In this document: positions 23,867 through 35,900 of the stretch, in pieces
Layout of the letters: every line of letters begins with the position of its first letter
Numbering within the stretch: position 1 is the first letter of the stretch
Assembly: GCA_015501605.1 (NCBI GenBank)
Contig: JADNRZ010000014.1
Location: 1,178,001-1,242,000 of the forward strand
Source of the DNA: Panaeolus papilionaceus
Taxonomy: Eukaryota; Basidiomycota; Agaricomycetes; Agaricales
Length of the DNA: 64,000 bases
Reading direction: 5' to 3'
Notes under the pieces: generated by a model
The model's database searches: none
Told to the model about the DNA's origin: nothing
Seen by the model: only the letters and a program-made list of their open reading frames with translations
Made by a program: the position numbers and the translations under genes

Positions 23867-24180
23867 CTGTCTAATTATAATGCTGATACCAATCTAGTTG
23901 TCATCCGCATAAAGCCCATGGTGTGCGGCCGCGGTCTTAGTCGTCGGGGCTGTGCTGGTACTTCATAAGGAAGACTATCGGATTGGGTGAAATACCTCGT
24001 GATGTCATCTTCCCTGCAGGTTTACAGAAACGTGCGTTTGATAATCTAAATTCTTGTCCAGGGACATCAAACGCGTCCGAATGATCTGGCCTTTAAATCA
24101 AGTCACAGAGTTCATGAACATTCACATGAAACGGCTTTAAATACAAAGTTCCATAGGTACCATTAATTATTCATTATTCA
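23867..24180. other. Intergenic
   Basis: Upstream region of the NACHT gene and 3' region of the F-box-like gene. No gene or clear repeat seen. Confidence 0.5.
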
Positions 24181-25156
24181 TTAAAATTCTATATGTATCG
24201 GGGCAGATTCCTTGGGTTTCAAGTCGGCGCTTCGTATGTACTCAAACACATCATGACTCCATTTCCCGCACATTGCGCGATTCTCCCAGCTACGGAAGAG
24301 CGACCGATCCTCTTTGAAGTTCCATAGTCTAAGCCTGGCATCAACGACTCCAGAAAACGTCGCCTCTGCCCATATGTATTGTGCTTGGCTGCACAACTTC
24401 AGCAGCGTCTGCAGCGCAGGTCGAGTCAGCCCCACAACTCCAGAAATGCGCACATACGTGAGGTTTCGCAGTAGAGAAATCCTCCGCCACGCATCTTCGC
24501 TATCGGGAAGCCTGTGTGATACAATTATTTCCAGGTATACGACGTTCTTGACCAGACTGTCGTTGAACACGAACTGAAGATCATCTCCCGAGTTCGAGCT
24601 CATCAATACGGTCAGGGAAACAGACAATGCCTTCAATGGGAGATTTTGGAGAATGGGCCACAATTTAATGTGATCGCCGTCAATTCTCCACAGCCCCAAG
24701 TTCTCGACATTGGGACACCACTTCAGCAATGTCACCGCTTCTTCAACAGAGATGTCCTGTAAAAGGATGTGCTGAAAATAGGTTGCCAATGTTCCGAGGC
24801 GTTCATTGAGGGCGAGAGGAAATTTATCTTGGTGTTGAATAGACGCGATGAGGTTTGGAGGATAGCGATATAGCTCCTCAGATGTAAGCATGAGAATCGA
24901 ATGCAGAACGGGGTTCAACCTACACGTCGTCATAATTTTAGATATGATTTAAGTGATAAGCATTGTCGATATATAAAAAATGCCCTTACCATTGGTAAAC
25001 ACGTCTACATACAAGCATGAGCTGGGGTATGTACTTCCTTCCCAGCTCTGCAGTATCGAGGAATATCATATGTTCAAGTTCAGCGGGTAACCTTGGTTCC
25101 AACTCAACTGCCTCTGCATCGCCGGTGCGATCATGATGATGGTGTTGGGAAGACAT
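24181..25156 (-). CDS. F-box-like/LRR-like family protein
   Basis: Two exons, 25156-24990 and 24919-24181, join in phase to 301 aa. The N-terminus (LPAELEHMIFLDTAELGRKYIPQLMLVCRRVYQWLNP) is the relaxed F-box-like start common in agaricomycete families. Leucine-rich segments with LxxL spacing follow (LLKWCPNVENLGLW, LRNLTYVRISGVVGL), suggesting an LRR-like substrate-binding part. F-box proteins recruit substrates to SCF ubiquitin ligases; substrate unknown. The start at 25156 (MSSQHHHHDRTGD) leaves only 100 bp to the divergent gene on the plus strand. Confidence 0.7.
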
Positions 25157-25256
25157 GTAATCGTGGGAATACCGTCCTCATCAGGAAGTCTTGCTCGGTC
25201 AGCATTGGCCGCTTTGTTTTCCCATCACAACAGCCCTTCCTCCTGCTACCACCGCC
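25157..25256. promoter_or_regulatory. Short divergent intergenic region
   Basis: The two start codons, at 25156 (-) and 25257 (+), are only 100 bp apart, so the two genes probably share a bidirectional promoter or have overlapping leaders. No TATA box stands out. An in-frame upstream ATG at 25191 could extend the plus-strand protein. Confidence 0.35.
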
Positions 25257-25980
25257 ATGTCCAACAACCAGCCCACAGCAAACCAGCCAACCGGCAGTCC
25301 CACTACTAGCCCCTCTTTGGCACCTGGTGTTACATTCATCCCCAATACTGCCCCAGCTGGCGTCCTCTCTATCACCCAACCCCCTCAAACTGCCACCTCA
25401 TTCTACAAAATCGCACCCAACGAGCTCATTACGTTTGGCTGGAACACTACCTTTGTTCTCGTCACTCCGACTCATCTGACCGTCTCTGCAGTCTGCAATA
25501 ACGGAAAGACTTACCCAGTTGGGCCCAGCGATGGAGTTATCCCTGGCACAGCGACACAGGTGGTGTGGGATCCCTATGCTTACCAGCTCGCCAACCCCCA
25601 AGATCCGCTCCCACAAGCGACATACACTTTGAACATCTGGGACGACAGAGGACCGGGCCAGCCAATCTCTAGGGGAAGGTTGCAGCAGAATAGTGCTCTG
25701 CAGTTTGCGCTGTATACGCCGCAGCCTTACACCGCTCTGGCAAGTGGTACGTTGCTTGGTTTCTTTTTTTAGATTCTTCTCGCCGTGTTTTGACGAATCT
25801 CTGCTTATCATTGATAAATTTTTTTGTTATTTCTTTTTATCTTCTACAGGTTGGACTTGCGCGACATGCAACGGTGCAATGACTTATGCATCACATCCGG
25901 CTTTCATCAGTCTCTTCGTGACATTGTGCATCGCTTTCTTTTCCGGTTTCCACCTCCTTCGCACCACGGCACGAGCCTAA
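25257..25980 (+). CDS. Small C-terminally anchored membrane protein, DUF7137-like
   Basis: Exons 25257-25746 and 25850-25980 give 206 aa. The N-terminus is Asn/Gln/Pro/Thr-rich. A conserved beta-rich domain follows (ITQPPQTATSFYKIAPNE, ITFGWN, LTVSAVCNNGKTYPVGP, ATQVVWDPYAYQ, QATYTLNIWDDRGP, LQFALYTPQPY), then a C-terminal helix (AFISLFVTLCIAFFSGFHLL) with a short basic end. The domain matches my memory of a fungal family listed as DUF7137; function unknown. Homologs usually have a signal peptide, which is not visible here; the 5' exon may be missed or the upstream ATG at 25191 used. Confidence 0.7.
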
Positions 25981-26313
25981 GCTCTAGCCACTTACTTGGA
26001 CTTCCTTTCTTTGTTGTTATGCCCTGGACATTGCTTTTTAACGCTCTTTAACCGCACGTCGCATATAAAAGGGACTTTAATAGACCACCCCTCCTTTATG
26101 GATTTTGCTTATCTTATGCATACCCGCTTAATATATACTAACGAAGGGATACCCTTCAGACTGCACCTTCACCCTTACCCGTCGTTGCAATTGCCTAAGA
26201 CTCGGACGATAAACGCAACTTGCCGATGGCCATTTGCAAGCCTCATACAACAAGAAGCGCGCATGTGGAAATAATTATCAAACGCTGATTGAACATCTAT
26301 TTCTTAAGTCTGC

Positions 26314-28875
26314 CTATGACGAAATAACATGGACTTCGTGTTCTGTCCCATTTGACTGTATCTCGGCGTCTTCTATCTTCTTCAGCATCTCCGTCAGCAT
26401 CTCCGTCAGCACCTCCGTCAGCATCAGCATCAGCCTCTCCCTCTCCCTCTCCATCACACTCTCCATCCCTATCATCCTCATCAGCCTCCATGTCGACCTC
26501 TCCCTCTCCCTCTCCCTCTCCATCTCCATCAGCCCCCATATCGACCCCTTCCCCTGCCTCTCCATCTCCGTTAGCCTCAGCGTCTCCTCCCTCTCCCTCT
26601 CCCTCTCCCTCTCCCTCTCCATCAGCCCCATCAGCCCCCATATCGACCCCTTCCCCTGCCTCTCCATCTCCGTCAGCCTTAGCCTCAGCGTCTCCTCCCT
26701 CTCCCTCACCCTCGCCCTCTCCCTCTCCCTCTCCCTCTCCCTCTCCCTCTCCCTCTCCCTCGCCCTCGCCCTCGCCCTCTCCCTCTCCATCAGCCCCATC
26801 AGCCCCATCAGCCCCCATATCGACCCCTTCTCCTGCCTCTTCATCTCCCTCACTATCTCCGTCAGCTTTGGTATCAGCGTCTCCTCCCACTCCCTCTTCA
26901 TCTCCCTCTCCCTCTCCCTCTCCCTCTCCCTCTCCCTCTCCCTCTCCATCTCCCTCAGCCTCTCCCTCAGCCTCTCCATGATTTCGTTCCGCCATGCCAG
27001 TTCACGCAGTTGTATCAATTTGAGATTCACATCACGCTCTGTTGGTTCCATGCTTGATTCTCTTACCAACGAAGCTTCTGCCTGCCCACCTTGGAAACGC
27101 TCAGCCAAACCATCCCGCATACCATCATTGTTCAAGACCTCGTATTGGCTCTTGAAACCCATTCCCCGATTTTGTCCCAGAGCTATGTCAAGAAGGGAAA
27201 TGGCGGATTCGGGGGTGTTGAGAAACTTGGAAATATGAATACCCTTGTAGAAATTAGGTCGCTTTTCAATTCATCATTCTGGCCTGGATATAGATACACG
27301 CACCCTGCTAGATGATTCATTTTGAAGGACATGATAGCGGGTTTCCGCGCGTTGAATCGAGTTCTCTGTTTGCAGATGGTCCCAAAAGGTGGTTATGAGG
27401 CAGGTGTTGCAGAACGGTATTGTGGAATTGTAAACCATTCTTCTTCGAAGCGTGGTCCGATTGAGAGCGATTGTTTCAAAATATAGGACATAATCTATAT
27501 CGCCGTCACTTGGGAGTTAGGACAGTTGATCAATATCGTCATGAAAAATTTAACAATGGCTTACTTTAGGAATTGCTTCTTCCATTCAAAAACTTGCTTC
27601 ATGATCGAGCACTCGGATACATCTGGATTCATAAACCCAGGGGTGTCTAGCAGAACGATTGGCCGGCCAGATTCCTTATCGATAACATCGTGAAGGAGGT
27701 AGGCTGTCAGTTCCTTGGTGGTCCCTTCCAACCCGTCTCCAGAGATGCGCAGTGCCGTACGACCGCCTGCAAGGCACTCTACGAACTTTAATCATTACAT
27801 TATCATAAATATGTGGTTCAGAGGTGCATATTTAAACAGGATATACTCACTGCGCTCTTTCCAGATCCAATCGGTCCTATCAGCCTGTTTTGAGAGGATC
27901 CGGTTAAATTGAGTTTACAAGGTCCAGCAGATGTTGCTTACAGGTAAATCAGTGGACGTCCTTGAGAAAGGAACTCATCGCAATTGTCATCTGGGTAATT
28001 CATCCCGCTGAAAGGAACAACATCGATAGCGGGACTTCGCTGGAACTACGTACAGCTCAGCAAAATGATCATGTCAAATATATATTTAGGAAAAGACCTT
28101 GTGAATCGTATTTCCCCAGGGATCCTGTGTAAGAGTAGGCTGAGGAAGACTGTCAGGATCGTCCGTGAATGCGCCAGGGTTTCCAGCGCTTGAGTTTACG
28201 AGTGGTGGCGGAATGAACTCCGGAGTCGACGCACGGAGATCTGCAGCTTCTGCTTGTTCATCGACATCGGACAGAGTACGATGAGGCTGAGAACAGTATA
28301 AGGCCAAACGACAGTAAGAAAGCGAACATACAACGGAGGATAGATCAATCACATACATTTTCTGAAGCTGGTTCCGAGCTTGGCGCGGCGTTAATCCCAT
28401 CCACAGGGGCAGCCGTCCGTGCGCTCTTTCGGTCTCCCAGTCCAAACAGCGCCATCAAACTCGAATTAGGCTTGACTGATACCCCATTATTATCTGAGGA
28501 ATCTGACGTCTCTTGAATCGTAAGAGCGTTAGATACTAATCCCTCCGTCGATCCAGCGACTATCCGAGGGTCGGAGCTGAGTGTCGTGCCATCTAAGAAG
28601 GACCCTCTCTCCCCAGACTCGTTCGGATGTGTTGGGTTAGCGACATCATCCTTGTTCAGAATGGAGACAGTCTTGGAATCACCCACCTCGGCGAGAGGAG
28701 GGTGTTCACCTAACACAGTGGGCGTCGAGAGTGGTTGAGATGAGGGGTCGGATGTGATGCCAGTGATACTTCGCCATGTTGTGCCTACGGGTGATAGCCA
28801 TTCAACCGCGGCCGACGTTAGGGACGATAGCCATTCATCCATGGCCGACGGTAGATGGTGGTCCTGAGCGTTCAA
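26314..28875 (-). CDS. G-domain P-loop protein with Arg/Glu repeat tail
   Basis: Seven exons all fit in phase: 28875-28357, 28286-28098, 28039-27942, 27884-27851, 27785-27565, 27508-27304 and 27243-26314, 731 aa. The first about 240 aa are low-complexity Ser/Pro/Asp-rich. G1/Walker A is IGPIGSGKSA (272-280); the switch segment FVECLAGGRTALRISGDGLEG follows directly; G3 is LLDTPGFMNP (DTPG 327-330). This is the AIG1-like or 'G domain' family expanded in agaricomycetes. From about residue 510 to the end the protein is almost pure Arg/Glu dipeptide (ERERERER), encoded by a GAGAGG-type satellite; it would form a highly charged single helix. The G domain is paralogous to that of the gene at 29365, with matching exon boundaries around the P-loop (34-nt exon in both). 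Exon 2 ends with a weak GTCTTT donor. Confidence 0.8.
26380..26985. repeat. (CCCTCT)n-type satellite with a longer nested unit
   Basis: The plus strand is a run of CCCTCT/CCATCT/CCGTCAGC hexamers. Inside it a longer block, beginning CAGCCCCCATATCGACCCC and ending CCTGCCTCT, appears three times (near 26530, 26635 and 26810) with hexamer runs of different length between. All sites are multiples of six apart or nearly so, and the tract stays open in several frames on both strands. It encodes the Arg/Glu tail of the minus-strand G-domain protein. Confidence 0.85.
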
Positions 28876-29364
28876 TGGATTGCCAAAGTTGGTCTTAAGC
28901 GTTTTATGTTGGAATTAAGTCAGAAGTGGCAAAATAAGGCGAGGAAAGGTGTACATGTGGAGAAACTCCGAACAAGTGTGCAGCTCAAATAGAACCCATC
29001 CAGTACAGCTCATCCCAACGTGTTCTCGTCAAGAGGTAAGTCAATCGAGAACGTGTATATCGTGAGGGAATAATCAACAGAATTTTGGAGTTTCAGCATG
29101 ATTATTGCCTCATTAGTGAGGTAAGGCCGGGTTTGAGGTGACACCATTCCTTTGATCCCTTTGACCTCTCCAAACTGGCAGTCCCAAGTCCCAAACGTGA
29201 AGAGTAGGAATATTTGGTCATCGGCCAGCAGGTTAATGACGACATTATGCACGAGGTCTCTCACTGCTGGAATATGATCTATATCGCGTCCAGGTATTCA
29301 CATCCCATCCCCAAATTCCTCCCATCCCACCTCCTCATCTCGCGTCCTGCATTATTTCTTTTAA
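28876..29364. promoter_or_regulatory. Head-to-head region between two G-domain genes
   Basis: 489 bp between the starts of two divergent, related G-domain genes. No TATA box is obvious. Short open frames in the region do not look like genes. Confidence 0.3.
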
Positions 29365-30783
29365 ATGGCAGCTCGCAGCAATTTATACGTCGGAGGGACA
29401 ACAACAGTTACAGCGATCCAGAACAGCGATGTTTTATCACCCCCTACATTGACGGTAAAAGTGCCCCAGCGACCACTCGTATTCTAGTAGGTGGCGATCC
29501 CCACAGATATTTCCTGCCTGACTGACTATTTGGTTGACGTGTGTAGTCTGCTTGGCCCTACAGGAGCTGGAAAAAGCACGATAATGCATTGAAATTGTGC
29601 TCTTTTTTACGACATGATTGAAACTGAGTTACAACTGGCAGTTCGTAGAATGTCTTTCCCGAAAACAAGGCTTGGGAATCTCAAGCTTCGGCCTTGAGGG
29701 ATATACCCAAAATGTGACTGCCTATCGACTTCAAAATATGGCAGCAGGAACTCCAAGGCGCTCGATGGTCCTGGTCGATACTCCGGGATTAGAGGATCCC
29801 AACATATCTAAATTATCCGTCGTTCTACAGCTACGCCAATGGGCCGAAAAACAGTACGCCGTTAGCTTGCGTCTTTCGTTCTTATCGCTAACGTGCCATT
29901 TGTAGCGATTTATCGGACAACGTTTATCTTCTGTATTTCTTTCCAATAAATGCCACCCGCTTACCTGGAAGCAAGAGTTATTGTTTAGAGATCTTCAAGG
30001 CATTATCATCAAGCTCGGCGACAGACCATTCCTTCATTGTAACATCCATGTGGAACTTGGTCGAAGGTATACCCAGACTTGAAGACCGGGCAGAGTCGAA
30101 TTTCAAGCAACTCGGTAACAAAAGTTGGCTCAAGGTATGTAATGTTCCTGTTGAAAACCGCAAAAATCAATTGTTCATGTTGTGCTTCGCATCAGAGTCG
30201 GATTTTCGGAGGGCCCACGATGCCCACGATGCTTAGGTTCCATGCCACGAAGAAATCCGCGATTGATGTCCTAGAGCTCTGCTGCAAAAACAAAGCCGGG
30301 TCGATTGCTAGTATCAGTAGTTCTGTTGGTTTTACTGATACGGCTCTCGGACGCCTCCTTTATGGGAGCATTATAACCCGGCTCCAGGATCTCCGACAGC
30401 GATGGACGAATACAAAGCAAGAGCGGCTCACGTCACAGGATCAGTATGAAGTTATTCAGGAACTCGATGAAGAAGGCAAACGGATCGCAAACAACCTCAA
30501 GAAGTTTGAGACTGCTATCAAGGCGGGTGGCTTTGATCGCCCACCGACTCCTCCGCCGCCGCATACACCACCCCCTGCTTTTCCCATCCTCGACGTCCCA
30601 CCTCAGTCAAATAATAATACCACAGAGGTAACTTATTGTTGTTCAACGCGTTTTGGGACTAAATCGGCTTACTTGCAGTCACTTACACGTGGTGATATCG
30701 ATCTGGAACCCCAGCACACCCAGCGCACTATCGGGCCACAGGACATGCACAGTTCATCGGCCTATGCCTCGCGACAATTTTAG
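29365..30783 (+). CDS. G-domain P-loop protein, paralog; one intron lacks a GT donor
   Basis: Exons 29365-29486, 29547-29580, 29642-29853, 29906-30134, 30196-30627 and 30679-30783 join in phase to 377 aa. G1 is LLGPTGAGKST (44-52), G3 is LVDTPGLEDP (DTPG 98-101); the later segment VTSMWNLVEG aligns with TTFWDHLQTE of the neighbour. The C-terminal half is helical (RLQDLRQRWTNTKQE...), with a Pro-rich stretch (PPTPPPPHTPPPAFP). The intron after the P-loop exon (29581-29641) ends in CAG but starts ATAATG instead of GT; read through, it gives a stop. All other junctions are normal. Either this splice site is mutated and the gene is dead or a non-canonical site is used. Confidence 0.7.
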
Positions 30784-32956
30784 GCAAGGGACTGGTTGGA
30801 GATATTTTAACTGTTTCAGAAACTGCGACTTCCCCGAATGTAGCCTCTCTTCCTTTTGACGCCTCGAGGACGGAAAACAGCACATTGTGATCCCAGATCT
30901 GTAGATTCCGTTCGATCTTCCCTGAACATGGACTCGTATTTATAACTTCACTGCTCTGTGTTCATATTAATAATAGTAAACTGCTTATGATCTATGACTT
31001 TTCCGAATCCCGATTGCTTTGAGGCGCATGAAACGCAAGGAATAAATATTACTTTACAATCTTGTGAAATTGAGAAAGCTGATAGGGACTACGAAGAAAC
31101 CCTTGCTACTTTCCCGACGCCTTGAATGAAGCGATACTTGAACCAACTCTCCCGACACCAAGCATGAAGCTCCTCCCGCTCTTGGGAGAAGCGAGATTTT
31201 TCACTCTTTGAACTCTCTTGTTGACCCCTCAAACGACCAAGCTCCTCAGACCCTTCCCATTCACGGTAATGTATGGCTTCTTCCAAGACCAATATTCCAA
31301 CCTTCAGAGCGTCGATGCGGGCAGTGAAAAGGTCGGATAAAAATTCTGGGATACCAGTCTGGGGGAACTCGCCAGGTACTTTTACAAGATTCATCGAAAG
31401 GCGAACCAGTCTCTCCAAGATATGCATACCTTGCTGCTGAAATCGTGTGTTCCCCTCGTTTTGTTTCGTAATCGTTAATAGTAAAGGGCTCATTTCATTA
31501 ATGTGACTGAAAATGGTGGAAGTTCGACAATGGCAGGTGACTAAAACCTTTGGCTTCGTGCCTATCTGGAGGGAACGATTTCAAGTTGCTCTTAGATTTT
31601 ACGGTGATTTTTCATTGCATGTCGTCGAGTTCGAAAATCCTAATTGTCGCTGTGGTTATCATCTGTATCACCTCTGTCCAATTTAGTCCTGCAGCACCCC
31701 TACTGCAGCACTCCTAGTTGCTTATCGCGTGTTTCAAGTGGTTAAAATAGGCTCTTGATCCGAAGGTAAGATGGCGTGAAATCGAGGAGTTCGGATTTGG
31801 ATCCTTACATTTGTGAGAACTTGTCTTCTGAAATTCCTTGCTTAATAGATGTCATACAACATGGATCACGTCCAAGTCCCAGCTTCTAATGTCTGGATGT
31901 TGTTCATCGATGTTAGTGCGGCTGAGAATACAGTACAAGAAACCAGCCAGTTTAGTCGTAGGGTGGTGGAATACCGAGATTGATGTTTACATGTTGGGCT
32001 ATCTAGAACGGCCATGAATTGTGTCCCATGATATTTATCACTGTCAGTAACTTTGTACCCGCATGGGTCAGGACGATTGGGAGGAGGGCAAGGCCTTAAA
32101 TTTGGCCGAATATGATTGATAAGCTAAATTAACTAGACACGAAAGTATGCCAAATAAGTTCACTTTTTAGCATAATCCGCACGGAATCATGTTCGGCTAA
32201 ATTACTACCGCCAGAATACCAAAACAGGAAACAGGTTTGATGTGGTGTTGCCGGCTCCTCGTTTAGACAACTCCTGCATCATGGACAAGAGTCATTGTTT
32301 CTGTTCTTCCCTTGTTACTGCCCGACCCGCTCGAAAATATTCTGCTGCTTGCTTGGGGTCTGGTCTATTCGCCAGATATTTTGGTGTTCAAGTCAAAATA
32401 CAGCGATTGGTCAGTTGTCATTTCTGTGCTCGTTCCTACCTCGTTGAGTTGGTGCGACGAAGATATTTTTGTGAGGGGAATGAGGTGTGAGCTCAAGTGA
32501 GGACGTTGTTGACATTTTCACTGCAGATCCTGTTTCCAATCATCGACTGATACACGGTGTCACCGCTTGAATATAAGGTGAGAGATTGCTTCTTTAGACA
32601 TTGGACGGCGGAATTGACTTGTTGGACAATCTATACATAGTGTTTAAACCTCCGTCGTGAGAGCTAAAATATAGCGCAGCGTCCGTCTGTGTCGACTATA
32701 TCTAAGACTTGGGACACTTGACATCCAGAAATCGCAACAGACATATCGCGCTGATTGCTACTGGCCGGAATCACCACATCTTACACTTGAAATCACGAAA
32801 TTATCACCATTTATTTTTGTATGAACATCTTTTTTATTTCCATACACCACCTGGAACCTAACAATTATTAAAGCATCACCAACTTAATACCTGGTCCTTT
32901 CTGGGATCCTCATCCATCACTGCGCGCCCCAGACGTGCTCTGTTCGTCGTGTTGTC
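30784..32956. other. Intergenic, one doubtful ORF
   Basis: About 2.2 kb without a supported gene apart from the doubtful ORF at 31089-31493, described separately. The right end is the leader of the Ser/Thr-rich protein gene. Confidence 0.45.
31089..31493 (-). CDS. Hypothetical helical protein or gene relic
   Basis: 134 codons. The translation is rich in helix-forming residues (HILERLVRLSMNLVKVP, LKVGILVLEEAIHYREWEG) and looks like part of a coiled protein, ending KVARVSS. No domain is recognised. An upstream exon could exist, but no convincing acceptor-donor pair was found. It lies beyond the end of the G-domain gene on the opposite strand and may be a remnant of a related protein. Confidence 0.3.
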   Translation of the reverse strand: MSPLLLTITKQNEGNTRFQQQGMHILERLVRLSMNLVKVPGEFPQTGIPEFLSDLFTARIDALKVGILVLEEAIHYREWEGSEELGRLRGQQESSKSEKSRFSQEREELHAWCRESWFKYRFIQGVGKVARVSS

Positions 32957-35900
32957 ATGGCATACTCATTGGACGAGCAAGCCGAGAAAGTAGGGAGCGC
33001 TACATCTTCAGCTCAGTTGAGCGCTCCAAATGCTGCGCAAGGTATTGTGATACAGGAAGCGCAGCATCTATCGCGCGAGCTAGGTGGGAGGAATCAAGGG
33101 ATAGAACCCAAGATGCCTGGATCAGCTGTTGAAAAGTTTTATGAGGATGCATCAAGAGGTGTGTTTCATATCATCTTGTTCGCGCTAATTTGATTCTGAT
33201 ACTTCAGTTAGGAGCTCAATTTACCAGTCCTCTTCCATCTGAGCGCGTATCTACTCAAAGCTCCTCCACTACTTCGCCATCGCTCAGAGTTCCATCTAAC
33301 TCCCAAAACGCCAATACTATCGTGTCTTCCTCTTCATGGCTTCCTGATCCGCCCAGCTTTAAACAAAACGGCAGGTCCACGAGTCCCTCATCCCCCTCCC
33401 AACTTGGTCCTGGCCTTTTGCAACTTGATTTAAATTTCAAGGCGCCCAACCCCTCCAAGAACAGTCCCGTACGAAAGCTACCGCAAATACCCTCATCCCA
33501 CTCTACGCAATTAAACAACAACAGCCTAGTTTCATCTCTTGCATCCAATTCCACGTCAAAAATGACACCCGTATCAGCAGCTGATTCAGAAATCTCGCCA
33601 ACTCCGATCTCAGCGCTTTCTGCAACCGAGGTTCAACAGACAACGGGAAATTCTGGCGGCATATCGACTAGTATAGGCACCGGCGTTGGCGATCATACTG
33701 GTGCGCAGTCAGGGCCAGTAGCCTCGTTGATGGTGGACGCGGGGAAGAATATCGTTCAAATTGCTCCGTCCTCAACATCGTCATCATCGTCACCTTCTAC
33801 CTCTATGTTGGTTACATCAGGCTCGGGGCCGAGTACTGCTCTAACAAAAACCTCAAACTCGCCTACCCAACCAGTGGGCATTTTGAAAAACAAACATGCG
33901 AGACATCCATCTGGCTCCTCGTTGAGCGTTTCAATGAGGCTGCCAGCATTTCAATCATCGGCAGCGTCATCATCCGGAATCAATTTCGCTTCAGCTTTGT
34001 CTATTACCCAACACACCACTAGTTCATCATCGTCTTCATCCCCCCCTGCTTCAACCTCATACTTGACACCCACCTCTTCCACAACTCCGTTCTCGACAAC
34101 ATCTCCACAGTCGACGACGACAGTATCATCTGTTTCCGTCTTTGCGTTTTCCCCACATCCAGGATCGGCTACCTCATCCGTTGCGACATCACCTACTTCA
34201 TCACCTCTTGTGACCGAAAACGCCGGAATGACATATCCCTCCATCCATTCCAACCTCGACATTGATACCAACCCATCACCGAGCGCTATCAAGACCAAGG
34301 GGAAACAACGAGAAGTCTACCATCCAGACGACTTCACGAGTCCTACAAGACCTTTACCGCTCACGCAGCCTGCTGGATTGGATACAAGAGAGACGCATCG
34401 GAGTGGGTTTTCTGGTGGATCAGTAGCAACAATTGGTTCAGCAACTACGACGGGCAGCCCGAGATCAAGCACGAGCACATCGACAGGTACTGCATCCCTC
34501 CATGGAAGTGGTCCGAGCTTAGCCCAATCAGTATTTCAGGGAACGTCGTCTTCGTCAACTATTACCTCTCCTCTGCGACCCGCTTTACGCAGCTCCTTCT
34601 CATCCTCTTCTCTTTCATCCCGGAACACAGGATCTTCGTCGGCCAAAGGAAAATTATCCAGGCCGATAAACCCCACTAAATTTGGTCGTAAGTAATTTTT
34701 TTCCGTGATCTTTTTGTAGTGCTTTAACATGAGATACTCCTGTCGTTCATCAGCACCACCATCGTCATCTTCAAATTCAAACAACACTCCTTCAACGTCT
34801 TCGGCAAAATCACCAATCCCGAGTTCGTGGGCCTCAAGACCTGTTGATCTCAATTCTCAAAGACCACCTAACCCAGTCACTCAGCATGGATTCACGTCAT
34901 CAATAACATCCCATTCTCGCTCGTCCTCCCAATCTCGGACACAGATAACATCATCCCAACAATCCCGGGCTCGCGTTTCCAGCAGTGCAGGGACAACTTC
35001 AAATCTCACATCAGTCGTAACGAGTGTCCCTGTATTGGCTTATGGAAACCGTAGCAGGAGTGGTAGTGGGAGTATGGGAGTGGTCAGCGGGTCAGGGACG
35101 ATTAGGATGGGCGGTTCAAGGAATGTGGTGGGCGGCCGTGCTAGGTCGCATTCTAGGACAAGAACGAGGGTGGGGGTAGTGGGTGTTGGCAATATTCAGT
35201 TGGGTGGAACGTCGGGTGGGAGTAGAGCAGGGAGTAGGGAGAGAGAGGTTGGAGGTGGGGACACGTCGTTGAAGAGTATGAGTGTACCTTCAACGCCTGT
35301 GATGAAGAGTATGCAGACTGCTTTCTTGGCGAGTTCTAGTGCTTCAGGTGGATCCGGGCTTAGTGGAACGTCGACGAGTACGGCTACACCTTTGTCGTCA
35401 CGACCACCACGTTTACTTCCGTCACCAATTTTACCAAGCAAGACTCTCAGTAATTTCGCGTCATCCTCGCGTGAAGCTTCCCCAGCAAGACCTATTCCAA
35501 GAAGACTGCCGACATTTGATCAGATTGTCATCTCTAGTGGTTTAGGTCCTGCTCAGAGTATTCATACAAAATCTTCTTCCCTTGTCGGGCCTCTTCGCCC
35601 TCGTGAAACCTCTCTTACTCGACATGTTGCAGCGACTAGCTCGCGGAACACGTCACCCTCACCTAGGAGACTACCTCAACCCAGTCTCGCTGCTCATATC
35701 GCGTCCATCTCCGCGTTACCTCCTCCACCTTCTCGCGACGCTTCCTCTGTACCGACTTCAAATCTCGCGTCAATCCCCATTTTTCATCCATCTTCTGCCA
35801 GAGATGGACAGTCCACAATGGTTTCAGCAGCAGAACATCTCAGTGTGCCCAATATTACAACTACATCAGCATCCCCCATTTCCCCAGCTGGTGAATCACC

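Noticed and set aside
26297..27238. Long open frames through the hexanucleotide satellite on the plus strand (Ser/Leu and Ser/Pro repeats) and a Glu/Gly repeat frame on the minus strand
   Set aside because: They result from the repeat being stop-free in several frames. Only the Arg/Glu frame continues upstream into G-domain exons with matching phase.
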